Assembly (NCBI GenBank): GCA_023412215.1
Contig: JAEYNX010000034.1
Coordinates: 248,001 to 312,000 of the forward strand
Length of the DNA: 64,000 nt
Origin: Bacillota bacterium
Lineage (GTDB): Bacteria; Bacillota; Clostridia; Oscillospirales; Ruminococcaceae
Direction of reading: 5' to 3'
The notes beneath the pieces are model-generated. The model was not told where the DNA came from. It made no database searches and saw nothing but the letters and a program-made list of their open reading frames with translations. A program made the translations under genes and the position numbers. Positions 55,140-63,515 of this stretch are shown here, piece after piece (position 1 is the first letter of the stretch; the number at the start of each line of letters is the position of its first letter).

Positions 55140-55189
55140 ATAAACAAAAATATCAGCAGCATTGAGAAGATAATAGAACATCCAGTTTG

Positions 55190-55222
55190 GCGGTGGTTAG
55201 GCATGAACCACCGCTTAATTAT
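55190..55222 (+). terminator. Terminator after EamA gene
   Basis: GCGGTGGTT (55190-55198) pairs with AACCACCGC (55206-55214), followed by TTAATTATT, 50 bp after the stop. Confidence 0.75.
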
Positions 55223-55310
55223 TATAAAATGCCCTATAATGATATCCTCAGGCTCTGAGCAGTCAATAATGATATGGCTAGGAACTCATCCCTGACGGCA
55301 CCTTATACTG

Positions 55311-55340
55311 TTGACAGATGCGGTTTCAGTCGGATATAGT
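55311..55340 (+). promoter_or_regulatory. Promoter of the DUF815 ATPase gene
   Basis: TTGACA at 55311-55316, an 18-bp spacer and TATAGT at 55335-55340, about 50 bp before the TTG start. Confidence 0.65.
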
Positions 55341-55390
55341 AAATTTATAAAGCGCGCCTTAGTGATGTCAATGTTGAAGGGAAGATAAAA

Positions 55391-56578
55391 TTGGATTACA
55401 TCGAAGAGTTAAACTTAAAGTTTCATTCCTTGGTTCTTTTTCGCGATCTGTTAAACGACGACGCATTGAAGAAACTGCCTGCACTGTTATCCCCAAACGG
55501 TAAAGGCCTTGCGGACAGAGTGGCAGACTACTCCGATTTTGTATCCCGCCTGTTTAAGGCCAATGAAAACCTGACAGAGTATATCTGGGATAAAATTATG
55601 GCCGATCAAAACATCTATCTTTTAAAATCCGCTCGCAAGGAAGCGATCGATCTGATTTTAGAACAGTGCTTAACGAATGAACTGAGAATACTGGAGGAAA
55701 TCTCGCAGCTTACCGGGCAGGAAGTTCAAAGGGCAATCGGGTATGAAGGTTATCTTCCCGAATGGAGAAACAAACCGGCTGATTTTGTGGAGAATTACAA
55801 AGCGATGATTGATCATATTCCCACTTTGGGGTATGGTATGTTCTCCGCGCATCACATGTTTTCAGTTATAAATGTGGAGATAATCCCCGTTAAATCTCCG
55901 GACCCAATCAGGCTCTCGGATTTAAAAGGATATGAAAAAGAGCGTAGAATCGTTATTGATAACACAATTGCCCTGCTAAACGGGAAACCGGCGGCAAATA
56001 CGCTTTTATACGGAGACGCGGGCACCGGAAAATCCTCTACCGTTAAGGCAATCGTGAATGAATATTCGAATTTGGGGCTAAGGCTCATAGAAATCAGAAA
56101 GAATCAGCTCTTGGAGATTCCGGCAGTGATTGAAAGCCTGCATCAAAACCCATTAAGATTCATTTTGTTTATTGACGACCTCTCGTTCGCCCAGAACAAC
56201 GAAGAAATCGGCGTACTCAAAGCGATCCTTGAAGGGACCATTGCCGCAAAATCCTCCAATATTGTGATATATGCCACGAGCAACAGGAGGCATTTAATAA
56301 GCGAGAAATTTTCGGACAGAGGGAACGACGAAATCCACAGAAATGAAGCGATAGCGGAACAGATATCGCTGTCGGAAAGATTCGGGCTCTCCGTAAACTT
56401 CTCAACGCCTGACAAGGAGCAGTTTTTATCGATCGTATCGGAGCTTGTGCGGCAATATGGCATTCGCAATCTGGCTGATTTGGAGCTTCGGGCGGAAAGA
56501 TATGCCCTTGAGCGCGGCGGAAGGTCCCCTCGGGTTGCCCGCCAGTTTGTTGAGCGCCTCAAAAGTACCGAGGAATGA
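55391..56578 (+). CDS. DUF815 family AAA+-like ATPase
   Basis: This 395-residue protein has a helical N-terminal ~200 residues and a P-loop ATPase core. Walker A is GDAGTGKSS at residues 208-216 and Walker B is FILFIDDLSF near 257-266. A sensor-like VIYATSNRRHLI and the RFGLSVNFSTPDKEQFL region are typical of DUF815 proteins. The biochemical role of the family is not established. The start is TTG at 55391 with GGGAAG upstream. It is monocistronic, with its own promoter and terminator. Confidence 0.9.
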   Translation: MDYIEELNLKFHSLVLFRDLLNDDALKKLPALLSPNGKGLADRVADYSDFVSRLFKANENLTEYIWDKIMADQNIYLLKSARKEAIDLILEQCLTNELRILEEISQLTGQEVQRAIGYEGYLPEWRNKPADFVENYKAMIDHIPTLGYGMFSAHHMFSVINVEIIPVKSPDPIRLSDLKGYEKERRIVIDNTIALLNGKPAANTLLYGDAGTGKSSTVKAIVNEYSNLGLRLIEIRKNQLLEIPAVIESLHQNPLRFILFIDDLSFAQNNEEIGVLKAILEGTIAAKSSNIVIYATSNRRHLISEKFSDRGNDEIHRNEAIAEQISLSERFGLSVNFSTPDKEQFLSIVSELVRQYGIRNLADLELRAERYALERGGRSPRVARQFVERLKSTEE

Positions 56579-56622
56579 CGAAAAGGGATGGCTTTAAACC
56601 ATCTAGTTTCTGAAAGCAGCCT

Positions 56623-56656
56623 CAGCCCGCAGTATAAATTTACTGCGGGCTGTTTT
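56623..56656 (+). terminator. Terminator after DUF815 gene
   Basis: CAGCCCGCAGTA at 56623-56634 pairs with TACTGCGGGCTG at 56641-56652, followed by TTTT, 45 bp after the stop. Confidence 0.85.
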
Positions 56657-56665
56657 AGTCATAAA

Positions 56666-56694
56666 TTGACACTGCAAGGATGGGAGCATATAAT
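56666..56694 (+). promoter_or_regulatory. Consensus promoter of the MFS/GH2 operon
   Basis: TTGACA at 56666-56671, a 17-bp spacer and TATAAT at 56689-56694. The 15 bases AGTCATAAATTGACA are identical to the araM-like gene's promoter at 18542-18556. The leader to the MFS start is ~95 bases. Confidence 0.8.
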
Positions 56695-56796
56695 GGTTTT
56701 AGTTGATTATGCCGAATAAGGGGATCATGCACGGATATTTTAAACGCACGCTAAAACTTCGCAGTTAACTCGAGTATAACATCAAGGAGTAAAGCC

Positions 56797-58092
56797 ATGA
56801 ACAAGCTTTCAAAGCGCATCTGGGCATCCTTTATCCTGATCGGCCTGGTGGGGCAGTTCGCGTGGACTATCGAAAACATGTACTTTAACGTTTTCCTCTA
56901 CAACACCATCACCACCGACCCCACCTACATTGCGGCGATGGTAGCGGCAAGCGCCGCTATTGCAACAGTTACCACCCTTTTGATGGGGGCGCTTTCCGAT
57001 AAGCTCGGCAAACGAAAACGGTTTGTAAGCGGCGGATACATCTTGTGGGGCCTTTCCACCATGGCATTCGGGCTTATCAGTGTGGAGAACATTACAAAGT
57101 GGTTCCCCGCCATGAACGCCGTCGCCGCTGCCGCAATGGCCGTAGTACTCATGGACTGTGTCATGACCTTCTTCGGTTCGACCGCGAACGATACGGCCTT
57201 TAATGCCTATGTAACCGACGTTACAAACGAAGCAAACCGCGGAAAGACGGAATCGGTGCTTGCCGTTCTGCCGCTTATTGCTATGCTGATCATCTTCGGG
57301 GTGTTCGACCCTATGACGCAGCAAGGGCGCTGGCGGGAGTTTTTTGCCATCTTTGGGGCAGTGGTGACGCTCACGGGTATCCTCTCTATCTTTCTGCTCA
57401 AGGATAAAAGGCTGGAACGGAAAGAGCATACCGGTGTTAAGAACCTGATTTACGGGTTTAAGCCTGCCGTGATACGCGAAAACCCGATGCTGTATCTTTC
57501 GCTGTGCGCACTCGGCGTGTTTTCGATTGCCGTGCAGGTCTTTTTCCCCTTCCTGATCATCTACATGCAGCATTATCTTAAAATAGACGCCTACGCGATT
57601 GTGCTGGGGATCGTGCTGATTATCGCGTCGGTGGTGAGTGTCATCGGCGGGAATTTCATCGATAGGATAGGAAAACTGAGGTTTGTGCTGCCCGCGATGG
57701 CCGCGATGTTTGTGGGGCTTGTCGGCATGTTTCTGGTGCGTACAGCCGTTACCGTGATTTTAGCGGGAAGCGTGATGATGTCCGGCTACATGCTGGTGAT
57801 TGCGTCTCTTTCCGCCACGGTGCGCGATTATACCCCGCCCGATAAGGTCGGGCATTTTCAGGGCATTCGCATGATCTTCGCCGTGCTGCTGCCGATGGTA
57901 ATCGGCCCGTTTATCGGCACCGCCGTCATCAAAAACAGCGGCAGCACCTACATGGAGCTCGGCGTTGTCAAGAATGTGCCCACGCCGTTCATCTTTCTCG
58001 CCGCCGCTGCGGTGTTGCTGCTGGTGATTATCCCTATCATCCTGTTGAAACGGAGAGCGCGAAATGAAGACAAGCTGGGGAGAAAATCTTGA
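56797..58092 (+). CDS. MFS transporter, probable glycoside importer
   Basis: This 431-residue major facilitator protein has twelve predicted helices. The loop 2-3 motif GALSDKLGKRKRFVSGG is recognisable near residues 64-80, and DxxxxTAFNAYVTDVTNEANRGK follows in the first half. It overlaps the following GH2 gene by 29 bp, so the two are translationally coupled. This suggests import of an intact beta-galactoside or beta-glucuronide for intracellular cleavage. It could also belong near the GPH symporter group. AAGGAG precedes the start. Confidence 0.87.
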   Translation: MNKLSKRIWASFILIGLVGQFAWTIENMYFNVFLYNTITTDPTYIAAMVAASAAIATVTTLLMGALSDKLGKRKRFVSGGYILWGLSTMAFGLISVENITKWFPAMNAVAAAAMAVVLMDCVMTFFGSTANDTAFNAYVTDVTNEANRGKTESVLAVLPLIAMLIIFGVFDPMTQQGRWREFFAIFGAVVTLTGILSIFLLKDKRLERKEHTGVKNLIYGFKPAVIRENPMLYLSLCALGVFSIAVQVFFPFLIIYMQHYLKIDAYAIVLGIVLIIASVVSVIGGNFIDRIGKLRFVLPAMAAMFVGLVGMFLVRTAVTVILAGSVMMSGYMLVIASLSATVRDYTPPDKVGHFQGIRMIFAVLLPMVIGPFIGTAVIKNSGSTYMELGVVKNVPTPFIFLAAAAVLLLVIIPIILLKRRARNEDKLGRKS

Positions 58093-59791
58093 CAAAGAGA
58101 ACCTCTTAACGGAATACCCCCGCCCGCAGATGCGGCGGGACAGTTACATCAACCTAAACGGTGTGTGGGAGTATGCCATCACCGAAACCGAGGATCTGCC
58201 CCAACGGTTCGACGGGGAGATTCTCGTCCCCTTCTCGCCCGAATGCGAGCTGAGCGGTGTAAGGCGCTCGCTTTTACCAGCCCAGACGCTGTGGTATCAG
58301 CGCACCCTGCGGCTGCCCGCGGGGTTTAACATTGGGCGCGTGCTGCTGCATTTCGGCGCGGTCGATCAGGTTGCAACCGTCTTTGTAAACGGCGCCGAGG
58401 TCTGCTCGCATACCGGAGGCTATACCCCCTTTTACGCGGATATCACCGATTGCCTGAAGGAAGAGAACATCCTCCTTGTCCGGGTGCGGGATTACAGCGA
58501 CACCTCCTACTTTGCCCGCGGCAAGCAGAAGAGCAGGCGCGGCGGCATCTGGTACACGGCGCAGAGCGGCATCTGGCAGACCGTGTGGCTGGAGAGCGTA
58601 CCCACAGAATATATCAGCGCGCTGCGCATTACCCCGCTGTTTGATGAAGCTGTCGTCGAGCTGACCGTTCTTTCCCAAGCCGACCAGATCTGCCGCGCAC
58701 GGGTGGGTGAAACGGAGGTAACCTTCGCCTCCAATGAGCCGGTGAAGCTGCAGGTACCGGAATTCATCCCATGGACGCCGGAACACCCGTATCTGTACGA
58801 CCTCAGCGTCACGATGGGGAAAGACTGCGTGCAAAGCTATTTTGGCATGCGCAAGTTTTCGGTAGGTATCGACGAACACGGAGCCAAGCGGCTGTTTTTA
58901 AACAACCGGCCGTATTTTCACAACGGCCTGCTGGATCAGGGCTACTACAGCGACGGGATGTACACCGCCCCCTCCGATGAAGCGATGATCTTTGATATCC
59001 AAACCGCCAAGGCCATGGGGTTTAATATGCTGCGCAAGCATATTAAAATCGAGCCGCCGCGCTGGTATTACCATTGCGACCGGCTCGGCCTGCTCGTTTG
59101 GCAGGATATGGTGAGCGGCGGCGGCAGCTACCGGCTGACGACCATCTCATCACCCTTAGTAACGGGCATCCATTTTAACGACCGCCACTATGGCCGGTTT
59201 GCGCGCGGGGACGCGCAGGGGCGCGAGCAATATTACAGTGAACTCAGCGAGATGGTGAACCATCTGTACAACACCGTATCGCTTGCCATGTGGGTGCCCT
59301 TTAATGAGGGCTGGGGCCAGTTTGACGCCAAGAAAGCCGTACAATTTATTCTGAATATGGATACGACCCGCACGATCGATCACGCCAGCGGCTGGCACGA
59401 TCAGGGCATCGGCGAGCTTCAAAGCCTGCATGTCTATTTTAAAAGGTATCGTTTTCGCCCGGACAAACGGGGCCGGGCGGTTATACTATCGGAATTCGGC
59501 GGCTACAACTGCCGCATCCAGGGGCATAGCTTCAGCGATAAAGATTTCGGCTACAAGCGCTTTGACACGCCGGAGGCATTGCTCGGCGCTTTAAAGAATC
59601 TCTATGAAAACGAGATTTTCCCTGCAAAGCAAAAAGGGCTTTGCGCTGCTGTTTACACCCAGCTCGCCGATGTGGAGGACGAGTTAAACGGGCTGATCAC
59701 CTACGACAGAAAGGTGGTTAAGCTGCCGCCGCAAAAGGTGCAGGAGGTGCTGGGGCAGGTGTCTAATTCGCTGAACACAAGAGCGGAGTGA
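58064..59791 (+). CDS. GH2 family beta-glycosidase (short form)
   Basis: This 575-residue family 2 enzyme has the sugar-binding jelly roll, Ig-like domain and TIM barrel but lacks the LacZ C-terminal domains. The acid/base is E415 in VPFNEGWGQ and the nucleophile is E477 in ILSEFGGY. The aglycone could be galactose, glucuronic acid or mannose; the size resembles beta-glucuronidases, but I do not see enough to assign it. The ATG overlaps the MFS gene end by 29 bp, with GGAG inside the MFS coding sequence. The protein is cytoplasmic. Confidence 0.88.
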   Translation: MKTSWGENLDKENLLTEYPRPQMRRDSYINLNGVWEYAITETEDLPQRFDGEILVPFSPECELSGVRRSLLPAQTLWYQRTLRLPAGFNIGRVLLHFGAVDQVATVFVNGAEVCSHTGGYTPFYADITDCLKEENILLVRVRDYSDTSYFARGKQKSRRGGIWYTAQSGIWQTVWLESVPTEYISALRITPLFDEAVVELTVLSQADQICRARVGETEVTFASNEPVKLQVPEFIPWTPEHPYLYDLSVTMGKDCVQSYFGMRKFSVGIDEHGAKRLFLNNRPYFHNGLLDQGYYSDGMYTAPSDEAMIFDIQTAKAMGFNMLRKHIKIEPPRWYYHCDRLGLLVWQDMVSGGGSYRLTTISSPLVTGIHFNDRHYGRFARGDAQGREQYYSELSEMVNHLYNTVSLAMWVPFNEGWGQFDAKKAVQFILNMDTTRTIDHASGWHDQGIGELQSLHVYFKRYRFRPDKRGRAVILSEFGGYNCRIQGHSFSDKDFGYKRFDTPEALLGALKNLYENEIFPAKQKGLCAAVYTQLADVEDELNGLITYDRKVVKLPPQKVQEVLGQVSNSLNTRAE

Positions 59792-59812
59792 TACGAACCA
59801 TAACTACCCGGT

Positions 59813-60439
59813 TTATTGCAGCAGGCCCGACAGATACGAAAACGCCTCGGCATCGGCGAAATACCAGACATTTTTTACATCGGGATGCTGATGGTTTTTC
59901 GCCAAGACGTATCCCTCCACCACATCTTCAAGGAATGAATATTCCTCTGTAATGCCGTTTCGGGTAATGAACACGTCCATACTCTCTCCCCCGGTGGGCG
60001 GAGGACCGGTGAAGTCGCTTTCAAACATACCCTCAACAAACGCGAGTATTTTCTTCATTTGTGCCTCGTCGCTGATGACTATTACCTTTGCTTCTATCAA
60101 ATTTACTTTTTTAACCGTTATGGATACACCCGGCTTTGCTTCGCTAGCGCTTGATGACCGGGAGCTTACTTCAGCAAGTGAACTTGACGAAGAAGAGCTA
60201 TTCTCAACAAACACGCTTGATTCCATAGGATTTCCGCTGCTTTCCGTTTGTCGAGCGGAAGCCGGTTGACTGGAGGGCGGACTGCTTGCGGTATCCGCAG
60301 CCGACGAGCTGGTTGAAGGGTCGTCAGCTAAACGCTCATATTGAGAGGATTCGTTTACTTCCCTGCCTGAACATGCAACTAAAGAGATTGCCAGACAAAA
60401 TAAAACGACGAATTTCCCACGTACGTTTTTCTGTTTCAT
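59813..60439 (-). CDS. Putative lipoprotein with Ser-rich linker
   Basis: This 208-residue protein has a signal peptide with lipobox SLVAC (C23). A ~75-residue Ser/Ala/Pro-rich low-complexity linker follows, then a ~100-residue globular domain (VSITVKKVNLIEAKVIVISD, VFITRNGITEEYSF). I do not recognise the domain. It should be anchored to the outer face of the membrane. It is convergent with the GH2 gene and has its own AAAGGT ribosome binding site. No functional link to its neighbours is evident. Confidence 0.75.
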   Translation of the reverse strand: MKQKNVRGKFVVLFCLAISLVACSGREVNESSQYERLADDPSTSSSAADTASSPPSSQPASARQTESSGNPMESSVFVENSSSSSSSLAEVSSRSSSASEAKPGVSITVKKVNLIEAKVIVISDEAQMKKILAFVEGMFESDFTGPPPTGGESMDVFITRNGITEEYSFLEDVVEGYVLAKNHQHPDVKNVWYFADAEAFSYLSGLLQ

Positions 60440-60608
60440 ATGTACAATACCTTTCTACTACGAATTTTGTCATGCTCATTAGATAGCATTACTGCCGCTC
60501 GTGAGATTAAGAAAGACGAGGAGCCTATTCCACAATAATATAATTATACCACATTTTCCATGTCCAATGGAGATATTATACACAGCTTGTTCTAAACCAA
60601 TGTTAAAC

Positions 60609-60636
60609 AAAAAAGCCTGATTTCTCAGGCTTTTTT
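60609..60636. terminator. Bidirectional terminator downstream of the hydrogenase-like gene
   Basis: AAAAAAGCCTGA (60609-60620) and TCAGGCTTTTTT (60625-60636) form a perfect 12-bp stem with a built-in T-run on both strands, ~70 bp after the hydrogenase-like gene stop. Confidence 0.88.
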
Positions 60637-60703
60637 GTGTTATAGAGGTGAAGTATAATCTCCCCGGAATAAGGAAGTCGTTTTGCCGAACAAGTTAACT
60701 GGT

Positions 60704-61966
60704 TTATAAGATTCTCGTAAAATTATTATCCCTGTCCAGCAGGCTTTCCACCGTATCATAGCCCAGACAGTGCAATAGCTCCAGCACATAGGGGTTGTCC
60801 GCCGGGGTTCGGATGCTCGCTTCGTCGCCGTAACGGTTGACGTGTTCACGGGCGACTTCTTTATCGATAAGCGATTTCGGTCCGCCCACACAGCCTCCGC
60901 GGCAGCCCATGCCCTCGATGAAATTGGCGTCGATGTTCCCGTCGGATAATTCTTTAAGGAGCTTCTTGCAGTCGACCACCCCATCCGCCTGCTGAGCTTT
61001 TAGCGGTATCGTTCTGCCCGGGCGGAGCCGGTCGAGCGTCGCCTGAACGGCCTCGCTGACGCCCGTTGCCCTCGCGTAGATACGCCCCGCGCGGGAAGAA
61101 TGGTCGCTTTCGTCCTCTTCCAGCGTTTGGGGTTCTATCTTTAAGAGTTCAAAAAGCTCCGCAACCTCTTCAAACGTCAGGACATAATCGACCGCGTCCG
61201 CAATATCCGGCTCTCTCGCCTCCGCCTTTTTGGCAAGGCAGGGCCCGATAAAGACGGTAACGGCCTCGGGATGCAGCCTTTTAATCGACCGCCCGCAAGC
61301 GACCATGGGGGAAACAGACGGCGGCACATGCGGGATCATCTCGTGATAAGACTTGCGGATAAGCGCCACCCACAGCGGGCAGCAGCAGCTCGTCAGCAGA
61401 AAGTCTTTGTCGTCCTTAATGGTGCGGTCAAACTCCAGCGCTTCCTTGAGCGTGAGGATATCCGCGAACATCGCTACCTCGACCATGCCATAGAAGCCCA
61501 TCAGCTTAAAGGCGCTTCTAAGCTTGCCGGAGGTGACCTCGGCGCTGAATTGGCCGGAGAAGGCGGGCGCAATCATGGCATAGACGGGGGCGTTCTTTTC
61601 TTTGAGCAGTTTTAATAGCGGAACGGCGTCTTTGCGTCCCGCCAGCGCGCCCTCCGGGCAGGCATTTAAACAGTCCCCGCAGCCGGTGCATTTGCTGGTG
61701 ATAATCAGCTTGCCGTCTTCGTCCCGTTTGACTGCGTCAAAGAGGCAGACCACTTCACAGGTGCATACCCCCTTCTCATCCGCCACACAACTGCAGGCGT
61801 TTGTTTTAATAACGGCCGGTTCGCCCTCCGGATGCAAAAGCATATTAAGGAGCCGCACATCGCCGGCGTCTCCTTTTTGCCGGATATCATCGCACGCCTG
61901 CTTAAGGTTCCCCGCAACGGCCGCTTTTTCAAGCTCGTGGTTTAGCTCACTGTACCTGTCCATCAT
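60704..61966 (-). CDS. [FeFe]-hydrogenase-like protein (group B type)
   Basis: This 420-residue iron-sulfur protein resembles the H-cluster domain of [FeFe] hydrogenases. The N-terminal Cys-rich part has C58, C60, C68, C70 and C74, and a ferredoxin motif CTGCGDCLNACP at C93-C103. The H-cluster regions are L1 TSCCCPLWV (192-200), L2 GPCLAKKAE (241-249) and L3 EGMGCRGGCVGG (351-362). L1 carries three successive Cys and L3 has Arg where Pro is usual. This fits the divergent group B enzymes of fermentative Clostridia, whose role (H2 evolution or sensing) is not settled. No maturation genes are nearby. The start may be 61966 or 61963. Confidence 0.87.
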   Translation of the reverse strand: MMDRYSELNHELEKAAVAGNLKQACDDIRQKGDAGDVRLLNMLLHPEGEPAVIKTNACSCVADEKGVCTCEVVCLFDAVKRDEDGKLIITSKCTGCGDCLNACPEGALAGRKDAVPLLKLLKEKNAPVYAMIAPAFSGQFSAEVTSGKLRSAFKLMGFYGMVEVAMFADILTLKEALEFDRTIKDDKDFLLTSCCCPLWVALIRKSYHEMIPHVPPSVSPMVACGRSIKRLHPEAVTVFIGPCLAKKAEAREPDIADAVDYVLTFEEVAELFELLKIEPQTLEEDESDHSSRAGRIYARATGVSEAVQATLDRLRPGRTIPLKAQQADGVVDCKKLLKELSDGNIDANFIEGMGCRGGCVGGPKSLIDKEVAREHVNRYGDEASIRTPADNPYVLELLHCLGYDTVESLLDRDNNFTRIL

Positions 61967-61999
61967 CCAACCTCAAATCCGTGATAATTTATATATATT

Positions 62000-62176
62000 A
62001 TTATACCATAAACGCGTAACATTTGTGGTATAATCGCCCATCGCCGTAGGAGGGGCATTGAAATAAACCGGCATAATAACCGCTCTGCGGTTATTATACC
62101 ACAAACGCAGCCGCGTTTGTGGTATAATCGTCCATTTCCGCCGATTGCCCCTTATGGAACAACCAGCGGAAATGGA
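62000..62176. repeat. Cluster of nested palindromes containing TGGTATAAT
   Basis: There are four inverted repeats in 177 bp. First, ATTATACCATAAA/TTTGTGGTATAAT at 62000-62012 and 62022-62034 (one mismatch). Second, ATAATAACCGC/GCGGTTATTAT at 62073-62097. Third, ATTATACCACAAACGC with a perfect 16-bp partner at 62093-62108 and 62113-62128. Fourth, TCCATTTCCGC/GCGGAAATGGA at 62131-62141 and 62166-62176. The first and third are copies of the same unit. Each arm ends in TGGTATAAT, an extended -10. The left arm of the first lies ~35 bp upstream of the hydrogenase-like gene and may be its promoter. No ORF is present between 61967 and 62258. Confidence 0.75.
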
Positions 62177-62258
62177 AATAGTACGAATTAATCATTTTTT
62201 GCAGCCTTCAAGCGAATGAAAAGAATAACAGTCCGTCGGTATAGGCACCCCTGCTTCC

Positions 62259-63497
62259 TTACCCATTAGCCCCTTCGCTGCTATACCCGTATTCCTTCGG
62301 CGTGCGGCCCACGATCTTTTTAAACATGGCGGAGAAGTATTTATAATCCTTGTAGCCGACCTGCTCGGCGATCTCGTAGGTCTTTAAATTGGTGGAAACC
62401 AGCAGCTCTTTTGCCTTGTTGACCCGAATCAGGTTGAGCCAGTCGATGAAATTGGCGTTCATCTCCTCCTTAAACACCCGGCTTAAATAGTTGGGGGTGA
62501 CAAAAACCCGCTGCGCCGCTTCGGCAAGGCTGACATTCCGGTTATAATGTTCTTCCATGTACCGAAGGGTCATCTGCACGATGCTGCGCTTACCCTTGTG
62601 CATCTTGTCGTCCAGCACCGACTGTGCGGACGAAAAGGCCTCCTTGAGCTGCACGATGGAGGCCACCGCCTCGCCCACACCGATAAAGATCTTGAGGTTC
62701 AGGTGCTCCTTGACCAGCATCGCGATATTCTGGCAGAGCGCGCCGATGTCGCAGCTGTGCGCCTTGTCGACGCCGATGATCCCCGTTACGTTCTCAAACC
62801 CGCTGTAGCACAAAAAGCCCGATGCCGTGCGATTGACGATCTCTTCCGCAATGTTCGCGATGGCGAATTGAAGGAGTTCTAAATCACGCGCGTCGGATTT
62901 TTCCGCGGCAAAGCTGAAGCTGTCGATGGCAATGATCATCACCATCAGCCTGCACCGCGCCCACTGTATGGGCAGGCTCAGGATATCCGTTTGCTGCAGC
63001 AGGTCTTCATTCGGCGGCAGCGAGCCTTTCAGCATCTTTAAAAGCAGGCGGGATTTTAACTGTGGCAGGCTTTCATACAGCAGCGTATCGGTCGCCGCGA
63101 GGCTTGACTTTTGAAGCGATTCCTCCTGTATCTCCCCCGTCAGCCGGTCGAGCGCTTCGATAAGCTCCTCCTCCGAGACCGGCTTGAGCAGGTACTCGCT
63201 CACCTTCATCCCCATCAGCTTTTTAGCGTAGGAGAATTCTTCGTAGCCGCTCATCACCAGAATCTTGCAGGACGGCAGGCTGGTGCGCAGGCGGTCGGTC
63301 AGGGTGATGCCGTCCATCACGGGCATGCGGATATCCGTCAGCACGATATCCGGGCGCAGCTCGAGCGCCTTCTCCAGCGCCGCCGCGCCGTTGTCCGCCT
63401 CGCCTACAATCGTCAGGTCGTGCGCTTCCCAGTTGATGCAGCTGCGCATCCCGTTTCTGGCAGTCGGTTCGTCGTCCACAAGCAAGATGGTATACAT
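62259..63497 (-). CDS. YesN-type AraC family response regulator
   Basis: This 412-residue regulator has a receiver domain (VDDE, phosphoacceptor D55 in VLTDIRMPVMDG, K in YLLKPV). Its C-terminal AraC domain has VTPNYLSRVFKEEMNANF and the signature AEQVGYKDYKYFSAMFKKIVGRTP. It is shorter in the linker than the regulator at 26535-28154. AGGAGG precedes the ATG. It follows the sensor kinase gene that continues past the window edge, 18 bp downstream of it, so the two form a pair. The regulated target lies outside the visible sequence. Confidence 0.93.
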   Translation of the reverse strand: MYTILLVDDEPTARNGMRSCINWEAHDLTIVGEADNGAAALEKALELRPDIVLTDIRMPVMDGITLTDRLRTSLPSCKILVMSGYEEFSYAKKLMGMKVSEYLLKPVSEEELIEALDRLTGEIQEESLQKSSLAATDTLLYESLPQLKSRLLLKMLKGSLPPNEDLLQQTDILSLPIQWARCRLMVMIIAIDSFSFAAEKSDARDLELLQFAIANIAEEIVNRTASGFLCYSGFENVTGIIGVDKAHSCDIGALCQNIAMLVKEHLNLKIFIGVGEAVASIVQLKEAFSSAQSVLDDKMHKGKRSIVQMTLRYMEEHYNRNVSLAEAAQRVFVTPNYLSRVFKEEMNANFIDWLNLIRVNKAKELLVSTNLKTYEIAEQVGYKDYKYFSAMFKKIVGRTPKEYGYSSEGANG

Positions 63498-63515
63498 GTT
63501 CCGTTTCCTCCTCCT

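Noticed and set aside
59952..60269. Low-complexity tract considered as a DNA repeat
   Set aside because: The reading frame on the minus strand explains it as a Ser/Ala-rich linker in a lipoprotein; there is no regular DNA period.
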